Part shown: positions 28,991 to 37,686 of the stretch, piece by piece
Position numbering within the stretch: the stretch's first letter is position 1
How the letters are laid out: every line of letters starts with the position of its first letter
Notes under the pieces: model-generated
The model's database searches: none
What the model saw: only the letters and a program-made list of their open reading frames with translations
What the model was told of the DNA's origin: nothing
Made by a program: the position numbers and the translations under genes
Origin: Trichomonas vaginalis G3
Lineage: Eukaryota; Parabasalia; Trichomonadida; Trichomonadidae
NCBI RefSeq assembly: GCF_026262505.1
Contig: NC_067206.1
Coordinates: forward strand, 5,732,879 to 5,796,878
DNA length: 64,000 nt
Reading direction: 5' to 3'

Positions 28991-30855
28991 TTCATATATT
29001 CCGAGACCGTTTTTAAAAGTTCCCTATCTAAGTCATCCGGACTCATAAACCTTTCTTCTTTCGTTCCGTCTCTATTTTTTACGCGTTTCATGAAGAGAGT
29101 TGAATTATCATTTAGCTCTGACACCAAATATCTCGGAGTAAATTCAGTCATGTCATTTGGATGATATGCTATTAAATCATATCCCTTAGCGAGCTTGTAT
29201 TTTCCAGGTTTGAAATTATATCCCATTTGGTGCTGAACCATAAAGCTAAATAGGTTCGGGTCAGTATTTCCTTCCTTGAACTTTCTAATAGCTTCTTTAT
29301 ATCTGTCACTAAAGTCAAGAGTATCTGGGTAACCATAATTTTCCTTAAGCATTTTTAAGAATTCTTGGTTTCCTTGTTCTCTACTTCTTTTATGTCCTTG
29401 CTCTGTTTGTGGTTGTTGCTGTGCAGTGTTTTGAACTGTTGGTTGTGGTGCAGTGTTTTGAACTGTTGGTTGTGGTGCAGTGTTTTGAACTGTTGGTTGT
29501 GGTGCAGTGTTTTGAACTGTTGGTTGTTGTGTTGGTTGTTGTTGTTGTTTTGGTGCATGCCTGTGTCTGTGTCCATGTGACGATGTAAATGTTTTAGGTA
29601 GTCCTGGTGCAGGTGCTTCTCTTGGAGGGTTTGGTGGTATATAAGTTCCACTAGCTAGTATATAAGTTCCACCAGCTGGTATATAAGTTCCACCAGCTGG
29701 CACATATGTTCCATCTGCAGCATAATGTCCTACCTGACTTTTCGTTCTTAAGAAAGCATTTACTAGGTCTGTTTTGGTCTGTTGTAACTCTTTTTCTTGA
29801 CTTTCCACAACAGTTGCTCTAACGGCGTCATAGGCACTTTGAACTGCCTGTCTCGTTGCTGCATCTGTTATTTTCGTCATATTTTGTGCTACTTCTCTTA
29901 ACTCTTTGTCGAAACCTTCAGACTTCAGTTTCTTTCCAGATGAGAAGTCGTTCACTAGTTTCACCTTACTATGAAGAGCTTCGAAGGCGTTCTTAAAGTC
30001 AGCATTCATTAAAGCTTCATTTGAACTGTCTTCATCCGCTTGTATTTTTGTCCTTATTGACCCTATAAGTTGGGCTGCTTTGGCGTTGGCTTGGGCATCT
30101 AACCAGTCATTATTAGCTTTTATATATTCTGCGCTTTTCATTGCCTTTTGCATGGCTGCGTCGTTATTTTTACTTTCTTGTGCTAAGTTTTCATACTGTA
30201 CGGTTTGGTTTTGCAACTGTAAAAGTTTTTCTGCCTTTACATTTGCTTCAACTTCTTTTTTATACTCATCGCTATCCATATATGTCTTCAGGGCTTTTTG
30301 TTTTATTTCTTCATCTTTCAGTACTTTATATTGAGTAGTATGGTTTTTCAAATTTATAACATCTTGTTCCATTTTTGCTACTTCTGCTGCTTTTTCTGAC
30401 ACTTTTTTCGCATATTCCTCTGTACTTAGTTCTTTCAGTTGTTCTTCTTTCTTCTTTTTCTCTACGTTTAACTCATTGAGTTTCTTTGTGTGTCTGTCAT
30501 ATTCTAGTTTCTTTTCGTTTTCACTTATTTGTTTCTGTATGTCTATGTTTGACTTTTTGACATCTGTTATTTGATTTTTGAGTGAACTCAAATTCATTTG
30601 ACTTTGAGGGTTATAAGCTGTTCCGTCTGCAGCTCCACCATAGCCTGCCATTTTCGCTAAAAGTGCCGCTCTTAAACCTCCACTCTGTGCACCAATAACT
30701 CGGCTTAAAAGCATAGGGTTGCTTGACATTTGTTGCAACATAGTGGGGTCATTCATAATTTGTTGTTGCAACTGTTGTTGTGGTGTTAGTTTTACTATTG
30801 GATGTTTCAATGCTCTCTTCCTCTTACGTATATTCTTACGTAGCTTACGTGGCAT
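28921..30855 (-). CDS. Long coiled-coil Maverick protein, 644 residues
   Basis: Intact frame. Residues 1-20 are strongly basic (MPRKLRKNIRKRKRALKHP), then a Gln/Met region, a long coiled coil (about 90-370), five GTYIPAG-type repeats (about 380-420), a His/Arg stretch (SHGHRHRHAPK), four PQPTVQNTA repeats (about 450-485) and a charged C-terminal domain. The basic head could bind DNA and the coil could act as scaffold; both are inference. The repeat units are 24-27 bp and nearly identical in DNA, so they expanded recently. Confidence 0.6.
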   Translation of the reverse strand: MPRKLRKNIRKRKRALKHPIVKLTPQQQLQQQIMNDPTMLQQMSSNPMLLSRVIGAQSGGLRAALLAKMAGYGGAADGTAYNPQSQMNLSSLKNQITDVKKSNIDIQKQISENEKKLEYDRHTKKLNELNVEKKKKEEQLKELSTEEYAKKVSEKAAEVAKMEQDVINLKNHTTQYKVLKDEEIKQKALKTYMDSDEYKKEVEANVKAEKLLQLQNQTVQYENLAQESKNNDAAMQKAMKSAEYIKANNDWLDAQANAKAAQLIGSIRTKIQADEDSSNEALMNADFKNAFEALHSKVKLVNDFSSGKKLKSEGFDKELREVAQNMTKITDAATRQAVQSAYDAVRATVVESQEKELQQTKTDLVNAFLRTKSQVGHYAADGTYVPAGGTYIPAGGTYILASGTYIPPNPPREAPAPGLPKTFTSSHGHRHRHAPKQQQQPTQQPTVQNTAPQPTVQNTAPQPTVQNTAPQPTVQNTAQQQPQTEQGHKRSREQGNQEFLKMLKENYGYPDTLDFSDRYKEAIRKFKEGNTDPNLFSFMVQHQMGYNFKPGKYKLAKGYDLIAYHPNDMTEFTPRYLVSELNDNSTLFMKRVKNRDGTKEERFMSPDDLDRELLKTVSEYMKCQQMRYKKLHRKKFRYNQTWKK

Positions 30856-31440
30856 TTTAAGTGAAGTTAAAAAGCGGTTTTTGACAGATGTTTATATGAC
30901 ACTTTTTGTTCAGCACAAAAAACTACTCGGTCAAAGTGTTGTCAGTTTTGTAAAATAACCGTCCTATCTCCGTGCCTATGACGAAGAAATCATGACAAAT
31001 TCATGAGGGTAGAAAAGAGGTTAGAAAACAGGTTAGATCTAACCTTCTACCCTAAACTTTATTTTTGTCTGATTTTACGAAGAAGTCTTGACAAAACATT
31101 TTACGAAGAAGTCTTGACAAAAACCTTTACGAAGAAATCATGACAAATTCAAGAGGGTAGAAAAGAGGTTAGAAAAGAGGTTAGATCTCACCTCTTCACC
31201 TAAACTTTATTTTTGTCTGATTTTACGAAGAAGTTTTGACAAAACATTTACGAAGAAGTCTTGACAAAACATGTACGATGAAATCATGAAAATTCATGAG
31301 GGTAGAAAAGAGGTTAGAAAACAGGTTAGATCTAACCTTCTACCCTAAACTTTATTTTTGTCTGATTTTACGAAGAAGTCTTGACAAAACATTTACGAAG
31401 AAGTCTTGACAAAACATGAAAACATATATAATTTGTGAAA
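30856..31440. repeat. Palindromic intergenic repeats, cluster 3
   Basis: Three AGATCT-centred palindromes (about 31,005-31,060, 31,153-31,205 and 31,300-31,350) separated by tandem TTTACGAAGAAGTCTTGACAA units. Same family and order as cluster 2 at 7,204-7,613, which ties the two arms to one element lineage. No gene seen. Confidence 0.75.
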
Positions 31441-31521
31441 AGTGACACATTATATAATGTTTTCGACCCAGAAGACTAACAATTTTCCGAATAAAAACTT
31501 CATTTATACTAAACTTTTTAT

Positions 31522-31619
31522 GGGCTAGAGGGCACTTCGTGCCCGGAAGCCCTTCAAAAAAAAACTTCATTAATACTAAACATCAACAGGGCTAGAAGGC
31601 ACGAAGTGCCTGGAAGCCC
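31522..31619. repeat. Two tight hairpins at the Maverick edge
   Basis: GGGCTAGAG+GGCACTTCGTGCC+CGGAAGCCC at 31,522-31,552 and a second version at 31,589-31,619, each with an inner perfect stem and an outer GGGCT/AGCCC stem. Both are preceded by AAAACTTCATT(T/A)ATACTAAAC. They sit between the last Maverick repeat and a poly-T run, so they may mark the element end. Confidence 0.65.
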
Positions 31620-32182
31620 CACTACCTTTTTTTTTTTTTTTTAATTAATATTTAAAAACGTGCTCTATCAAAAGTTCCAAAAATTCAATATTTTAGCTTT
31701 TCTGAGGTGTCACTTTTGATGAATTTCTGTTTACAACAACATCAAAATCCATTGAACTAAGGATGTTAAGTTTCTGTTTTTAAAAGTTGATATTTTTTTT
31801 TAATTTTAAGAAAATTAATAGCATGTTATTAGACAATAGGAGTGTAATGATATTGACTAAACAGAAATGAGAGAATAGAGATATAATTTTGATAAGCAAT
31901 ATTGCGAACAAATTCTGAAGTAAAATCGCGATCAATAATTGAAAATTACGATCATGTACTGAAAAATGACGATCGAATTGAATGAATAGAATTATATCTA
32001 AGAAAAAATAAATTGTATTTAGAAGATGAACAAAGAAAGGTGTATGCTAAAAATCATTTAACAATAAATGGAAATAAAACGAAATTGTTAAAAGAAAAAA
32101 ATGAAAATTGTTAAATAATATATTATTTTTTAGTCATAAGAATAAAAATATAGTAGTTATAAAAGGAATTAGACTTCATATA
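31620..32182. other. AT-rich spacer with poly-T run
   Basis: A T-tract of about 18 bases, then AT-rich sequence containing TGTCACTTTTGATGAATTTC at 31,709, which recurs in the same direction at 37,346. Around 31,900-31,985 GATCG-rich short repeats (ACGATCATGTACTGAAAAATGACGATC) form a weak inverted repeat. No gene seen. Confidence 0.5.
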
Positions 32183-32360
32183 TCAATTCTTTTTCTCTGT
32201 AGATGTGGAACGTTTGCTTTTCGATCTCTTTCGATGAACTTGAAAATATAAGTTATTATCGCTGAGAATCCTTTCCGAAATAGGAGCTTTACGTTTAGGA
32301 GGATTGGCGGATGAATTTTGTTTTTTATTGTTTGATTTTGTTGTTATGGAAGATTTTTTC

Positions 32361-34433
32361 TTATTTTTTTGAATTTTGCTTGCTATTAACTGAAACTTGT
32401 TTTGACGGCCCAACAATAGCATTTGTAGTAGGAAGAATTCCCAATAACGAGCGCATTTTCGATAATTGTTTTTCAATATGATCAAGAAGGTCCAGCTTAT
32501 GTTCTAGATTACTAGACATTTGATTTGTAGAAGGATGGTTTTGATTTTCTGGTTCTAAATCTGTAGAGTCTGCAATATTTGAATTTTCGGAGCGAATTGG
32601 AGCATCTGAACCTTGATTTGTATCGGCTTGCTCAAAATTAGTTTGAATTGGAGTGGATGAATTAAAATCTGGATGATTTAATGTTTCATTAAATAATGCC
32701 ATAATTTTTTCTCTTTTTTCATTAATAAACTTAGTGATCATTGTATCTTTATCTGTTAGATCGATCGATTTGAGTATATCTGCATCATGAACTGGAATAT
32801 TTTCGAACAATGAACTCGATTCTATGGAACCATATGGAGAAATCTCGTTCTGAGCCAAAGAAAGATCACTTACGTTGTATTGTTTGATAGAAAAAATTGT
32901 TTTCTCAAGTTCTTTTTGAAAGCAGTCAAGAATATAATTTTTGTAGCTATCAGTGATAACGGTTTTTATATGGCGCTCGATCTTCTGGTTATTTTTGATG
33001 GCGTTATATTTATCTAATTGGATTTGAGATATCTTCTTAATAGCTTCATAAATGTTTGGATGTTTTAACGAAGAAAATTCTGAATGCATACTCTCGAGGC
33101 AATCATTAGTGAATATTGCAGTTGCATTATTATATTGAGATATTAAATTGTAGTGCGGCAACCAAACTTTGTTGAAATAATCAATATAATCTTTGATCGA
33201 ATCAACTTTATTTTGATTAATTATATGCATTGTAAGTACAAATTCTTCATGAGACATGAATGGAGTAATAGAATATAGCTTAAATAAAGAATTTTGTAAA
33301 GTATTGAAATTTTTTGTATAAAGTGCTACAAGTTTCCTGTGTAAAGCTTGTTTGAAATGAAATAGGCATCCAATTATACGGACTTTAGGGAAAATTTGTT
33401 GAAGTGCCTCTATCATTCCCTTTTCAAAATCACAATGAATTTGAATTAGCTTTGAAAATTGAATACCCTTGACAGTAAAAATATATTCAAATGCCTTCTT
33501 ATAAGATTCAAATGTGCGGTTTTTCATGAATATAAATAAAAGTGGTAGATATTGATTTGTTGAAGGTTCACAAATCATAATTGTTAGCATCTGTCCTTTT
33601 TGAAAATGTTTTGGTGTAATTTTAAAAGTTCCATCGCAAAATAAATCTGTGGCTTCTTTTGCAAATTGAATTGCCTTCTCAAAACCAAAAAACATCGTCT
33701 CACAATTTGCTTGAAAATCATGGCCAATGAAAAACTGCTCGCCATTTATTAAACAAAAATTAGCAATTTCATCGTCTGTAATTTTTTCTCCAACAGAAAA
33801 TTTTCTGGACTTATTATAAACTTCCCTGACCAATGAATCTTTAATTAATGGGTTTTCATCAGTACCAACAGCAAGTTCTGTCATAAATTTTTTAATCTGC
33901 TGAAAAGTGCCGTTGTCTTCAGAAAATTTTGCCATTGCCTTATTGTATATTTCTGTCAGAGTCATTGATTTATGAAGATCATTTTTTTCATTTTGTAACT
34001 TTTTAAATTGTCTGCATTCGGGTATATGTTCCTTTTGTAAATCTTCGGAAACTGAACTGTTCTCAATTTTAACTAAATAACGTGCTTGACAAGAATGATC
34101 GATGCAACGGTAGTAACGTTCAATATTATTTGAATTAATAATATTTGTATGATCATGCGAATAAAGCATATCTTTGCGAACAATTGTATCAGGATATTTT
34201 CCAGTAACTGCGGGAATATTTTTAACTGCAATATAACTAAAATATCTTCTGACAGCTTTAGATTCATTTTCGGCGTATTTAATATTAAAATATTGAAGAA
34301 CTTGTTTGATTATATTCGTTTTTTCATCTCTCGATGTTGATTTTTGGTATTTATCAGATTGTTCCCTGATAAATATTTTATTTTCGTCTGTAAAGTTTGC
34401 TCTTTTTTGATTAAATATAGATGATTTTCCCAT
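32361..34433 (-). CDS. MULE-type transposase, 690 residues
   Basis: Mutator-like element transposase that cuts and pastes DNA. Residues 70-150 resemble a FLYWCH/WRKY-type zinc finger (YYRCIDHSCQARYLVK, then EHIPEC). The DDE core shows FCDGTFKITPKHF (first Asp, about residue 258), IQIHCDFEKGMIEAL (second Asp, about 325) and GCLFHFKQALHRKL, the conserved C/H block after it. The C-terminal third is Ser/Asn-rich. The frame is uninterrupted. An overlapping frame (32,183-32,372) would add a Lys/Arg-rich tail after a one-base slip in a run of seven A near 32,368, suggesting the original protein was longer. No terminal inverted repeats were recognised. Confidence 0.85.
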   Translation of the reverse strand: MGKSSIFNQKRANFTDENKIFIREQSDKYQKSTSRDEKTNIIKQVLQYFNIKYAENESKAVRRYFSYIAVKNIPAVTGKYPDTIVRKDMLYSHDHTNIINSNNIERYYRCIDHSCQARYLVKIENSSVSEDLQKEHIPECRQFKKLQNEKNDLHKSMTLTEIYNKAMAKFSEDNGTFQQIKKFMTELAVGTDENPLIKDSLVREVYNKSRKFSVGEKITDDEIANFCLINGEQFFIGHDFQANCETMFFGFEKAIQFAKEATDLFCDGTFKITPKHFQKGQMLTIMICEPSTNQYLPLLFIFMKNRTFESYKKAFEYIFTVKGIQFSKLIQIHCDFEKGMIEALQQIFPKVRIIGCLFHFKQALHRKLVALYTKNFNTLQNSLFKLYSITPFMSHEEFVLTMHIINQNKVDSIKDYIDYFNKVWLPHYNLISQYNNATAIFTNDCLESMHSEFSSLKHPNIYEAIKKISQIQLDKYNAIKNNQKIERHIKTVITDSYKNYILDCFQKELEKTIFSIKQYNVSDLSLAQNEISPYGSIESSSLFENIPVHDADILKSIDLTDKDTMITKFINEKREKIMALFNETLNHPDFNSSTPIQTNFEQADTNQGSDAPIRSENSNIADSTDLEPENQNHPSTNQMSSNLEHKLDLLDHIEKQLSKMRSLLGILPTTNAIVGPSKQVSVNSKQNSKK

Positions 34434-34486
34434 TAAAAAATGAAATGATGCAAAATTTACGAAAACCGTTCGAAAATTGAATCAAA

Positions 34487-35055
34487 AATGAAAAGTAATA
34501 CTTAAATGAGGAATTCTTTGAGATATTGGTCTTAGATTGAATGTAGCGTCATTCTTATATAGAATATATATTCATATCATCGGAAATATGATAAAAAGCA
34601 TATAATAAATGTCAAAAAAGTGAACAAATAAGCAAAGATATTTTTTAAAAAACAATGAAAAGTAATACTTAAATGAGGAATTCTTTGAGATATTGGTCTT
34701 AGATTGAATGTAGCGTCATTCTTATATAGAATATATATTCATATCATCGGAAATATGATAAAAAGCATATAATAAATGTCAAAAAAGTGAACAAATAAGC
34801 AAAGATATTTTTTAAAAAACAATGAAAAGTAATACTTAAATGAGGAATTCTTTGAGATATTGGTCTTAGATTGAATGTAGCGTCATTCTTATATAGAATA
34901 TATATTCATATCATCGGAAATATGATAAAAAGCATATAATAAATGTCAAAAAAGTGAACAAATAAGCAAAGATATTTTTTAAAAAACAATGAAAAGTAAT
35001 ACTTAAATGAGGAATTCTTTGAGATATTGGTCTTAGATTGAATGTAGCGTCACAA
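34487..35055. repeat. Tandem repeat, about 167 bp, 3.4 copies
   Basis: Unit begins AATGAAAAGTAATACTTAAA at 34,487, 34,655, 34,821 and 34,988. Copies are practically identical, so expansion was recent. It lies directly upstream of the MULE transposase and contains AT-rich promoter-like stretches. The last copy stops at GTAGCGTCA and joins the promoter of the interrupted gene at 35,102. Confidence 0.85.
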
Positions 35056-35088
35056 ATTTCACAAATATAATTTACTATACAATTTTAT

Positions 35089-35093
35089 TCATT
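35089..35093 (+). promoter_or_regulatory. Trichomonad initiator TCATT
   Basis: TCATT lies 11 bases before the ATG at 35,102, matching the TCAYW initiator known for trichomonad genes. Confidence 0.45.
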
Positions 35094-35101
35094 TTTTTAA
35101 A

Positions 35102-35236
35102 ATGGCTGACGACAGTCTGTATCAACTAACTCAACTAGTCAAGCATAATGATTATTCTTCGGATTCATTAAATCAACTTTATCAATGCATAAGTACAATG
35201 ACAGAAAGATCAATTGGATGCTTGAATGAGTGGGGG
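35102..35236 (+). pseudogene. 5' fragment of an interrupted host gene
   Basis: ATG behind an initiator opens MADDSLYQLTQLVKHNDYSS and about 25 more sensible residues up to LNEW, where the terminal repeat of a transposon begins (GGGGGACAAACT). The frame then runs briefly through repeat sequence to TAA. The rest of the gene is not found intact on the far side of the element. Family unknown. Confidence 0.5.
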
Positions 35237-35719
35237 ACAAACTCGCCCATTGTCACTTTTTCATTAACCTTAAACTTGTAATTTTCATTATTTTTAATTA
35301 ACCTTATTTCTTTCCCAATTCCTGATTTATTTTATTCACTTACTATTAAAAGTCACATTTTAATAAAATATAATAATTTATTTATAGCATTTTTTACTAT
35401 ACTGTAATAAAAAATTAATTATAATAAATTAAATGTTTATTAAATCAAATTAATTATAATAAATTAAATGTTTATTAAATCAAAAAAATATATAAAATTT
35501 GATCATAAATAAAATCGTTTTAAATTACTTCTTCATTTAAATTATGAGAAAGGGACAAACTATCCAGTGTCACTTTTCAAAGGAATAAAAAAATAATAAA
35601 GATGAAATAATAACATGAAATCTTATATAAATATAATTTTATCTAAATAGATAAATGAATTAAGCAGTTTACAGTTATATATATTTAATGAGAGACAATA
35701 TCTAGTTCTATGGTAGAAA

Positions 35720-36344
35720 TGACTCTTAGACTCAAATAAGTAACACAGATAGAAAGTACTCAGTATAACAATTATATATGTACACTCAAAGTTAGTCGCT
35801 GCTAAAATCTTAACCTTGCATTTCGGGAAAATCTGACAAATGGCTCTTAGACTCAAATAAGTAACACAGATAGAAAGTACTCAGTATAACAATTATATAT
35901 GTACACTCAAAGTTAGTCGCTGCTAAAATCTTAACCTTGCATTTCGGGAAAATCTGACAAATGGCTCTTAGACTCAAATAAGTAACACAGATAGAAAGTA
36001 CTCAGTATAACAATTATATATGTACACTCAAAGTTAGTCGCTGCTAAAATCTTAACCTTGCATTTCGGGAAAATCTGACAAATGGCTCTTAGACTCAAAT
36101 AAGTAACACAGATAGAAAGTACTCAGTATAACAATTATATATGTACACTCAAAGTTAGTCGCTGCTAAAATCTTAACCTTGCATTTCGGGAAAATCTGAC
36201 AAATGGCTCTTAGACTCAAATAAGTAACACAGATAGAAAGTACTCAGTATAACAATTATATATGTACACTCAAAGTTAGTCGCTGCTAAAATCTTAACTT
36301 GCATTTCGGGAAAATCTGACAAATGGCTCTTAGACTTGTTTTGA
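35720..36344. repeat. 121-bp tandem array, about five copies
   Basis: Unit starting TGGCTCTTAGACTCAAATAA at 35,841, 35,962, 36,083, 36,204 and 36,324, with a first slightly diverged copy at 35,720. The copies are near identical. The array lies inside the terminal-repeat element. The period is not a multiple of three and no convincing gene runs through it. Confidence 0.9.
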
Positions 36345-36640
36345 TAATTAATTCTTCAATTATATTATAATTTATAACAATTTCCTCAAACTATCTGTAT
36401 GTCATTCAATTCCCGGCCATACATTCAATGATGGACCATTTCCTTCAAATTTTGAAATACCTTATTCAATTTGTGTATGGAGCCCGTGATATTCAACACT
36501 ATGGAGCTCCTCCAGTTTGGTATCCAAGAAGAGATAAAAGCTAGCATGGGCTACTCTCAAAAATGCTTGAAGCAATATATTCAAGTTTGCAACAAGGATC
36601 AATAGATTCAAATCTTGTTTATTGTACTTTAAAGGTACTT
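36345..36640 (+). pseudogene. Possible gene remnant
   Basis: Short open stretch MDHFLQILKYLIQFVYGARD followed by YGAPPVWYPRRDKS and another broken piece (MGYSQKCLKQYIQVCNKDQ). It may be part of the gene begun at 35,102 or cargo of the transposon. Weak evidence. Confidence 0.25.
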
Positions 36641-36755
36641 TTAAAAAAGAAACAATTAATGTAAAAGATTCAAATAATTTTTTATTATTATTTTATTAAT
36701 TTTTTAAAATCAGGTTAATAAAAAGTGACACTGGATAGTTTGTCCCACACTCTTA

Positions 36756-37660
36756 AATTATAACAATTATTTTTGGTTTTATATTTTTTTGGATCAAATC
36801 CATTTTAATAGAATTTATATACTATTCATCTATTAGTAAACACTACCGTATATTATTTTTTAAGCTATCTTATTTTTTGAACTTTTATTCAAATCTTTGG
36901 TCGCAAGAAGAATTGCATGATAAATAAAAACATTTAATCAAAGTCAATTTTATTTTTCATATTCAAATGGACTGAGTGTTAACATTTAACATTTTTTGCT
37001 AATTGTCGTCAAAAATTAGGCGTAAAGCAAAAATTGATATTTCATATGGTTTTATGATAGATAAGCATTATATTCCCACTCATTATATTCGTAAATTTTG
37101 AGGTTTATCCTTCGCTTTTAAGATCATTGAATTTGATTTTTATATAAAATAGTTATATATTAGAAAATAATATGAGTTTATGTGATATTATTTTTCAGAA
37201 GATTTCATTCTATATGCCTATGAAAAGTACTCTCAAAACTAACTTTTTCCTAATTATAATTAAATCTAGAATATTGTATTATGCTTAGTATTATTTCATT
37301 TTTCTCATTCAATTTAGAATTTACAAATGTCAAAAAATTGAGAGCTGTCACTTTTGATGAATTTCTGTTTATTACAAAATCTTAGAATGAAAATTCGGGA
37401 CGCCCTAGCTATTCAATTTTCCCTTAGGACGCCCATAAACCTCTCAAAAATGTGATGTAAATATCACAATTTTGAGAAATTTACACTAGGACGCCAACCC
37501 CATTTTTTACCCATAAAAAATCTTGGCCTAAAAAAAAATTCAATGTAGAATGAGATGTATATTTAAAAGTGATATACCTCATGCAAGTAATATAACCATT
37601 ATGATATTGGTCGGCTACGGAAGATTGAAATGAGGTTTTGAATTGAGGAGACCGTTTATT
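36756..37660. other. AT-rich spacer with GGACGCC repeats and inverted repeat
   Basis: Mostly featureless AT-rich DNA. At 37,395-37,500 the heptamer GGACGCC occurs three times, and a strong inverted repeat CTCAAAAATGTGAT / ATCACAATTTTGAG lies between the copies. TGTCACTTTTGATGAATTTC at 37,346 repeats the sequence at 31,709. No gene seen. Confidence 0.5.
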
Positions 37661-37664
37661 TAAT

Positions 37665-37669
37665 TCACT
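37665..37669 (+). promoter_or_regulatory. Trichomonad initiator TCACT
   Basis: TCACT with its A 20 bases before ATG 37,687, matching the TCAYW initiator. It supports that ATG rather than the upstream TTG. Confidence 0.5.
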
Positions 37670-37686
37670 TGTCGAAACAAAAGCAT

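Larger units (their letters stand above)
12968..31430. mobile_element. Maverick/Polinton, right arm with capsid block (fossil)
   Basis: An 18-kb stretch, within the usual size of trichomonad Mavericks, with a fibre-like locus, polymerase B, a GC-richer block of small genes, KilA-N, packaging ATPase, helicase, minor and major capsid loci and a long coiled-coil protein. The polymerase-to-helicase part mirrors the left arm. It is clearly broken, with roughly a dozen or more lesions, most of them in the polymerase and capsid loci. The right end probably lies near 31,430-31,620, where hairpins precede a poly-T run. Confidence 0.8.
35228..36755. mobile_element. Terminal-inverted-repeat DNA element
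   Basis: The left end reads GAGTGGGGGACAAACT..TGTCACTTTTT(C)ATTAACCT and the right end is its inverse with few changes (about 44 bases). A third end-like copy in left orientation at 35,541-35,570 forms an exact 26-base inverted pair with the right end, so a 1.2-kb element may be nested in or derived from the 1.5-kb one. No transposase frame is present, so it is non-autonomous. A target duplication was not clear. Confidence 0.65.

Noticed and set aside
31352-31570. Short frame over the edge hairpins
   Set aside because: It runs across palindromes and poly-A; no protein character.
31709-37371. Long terminal repeats of a retroelement
   Set aside because: The bracketing repeat is only 26 bases and no reverse transcriptase or gag lies between.
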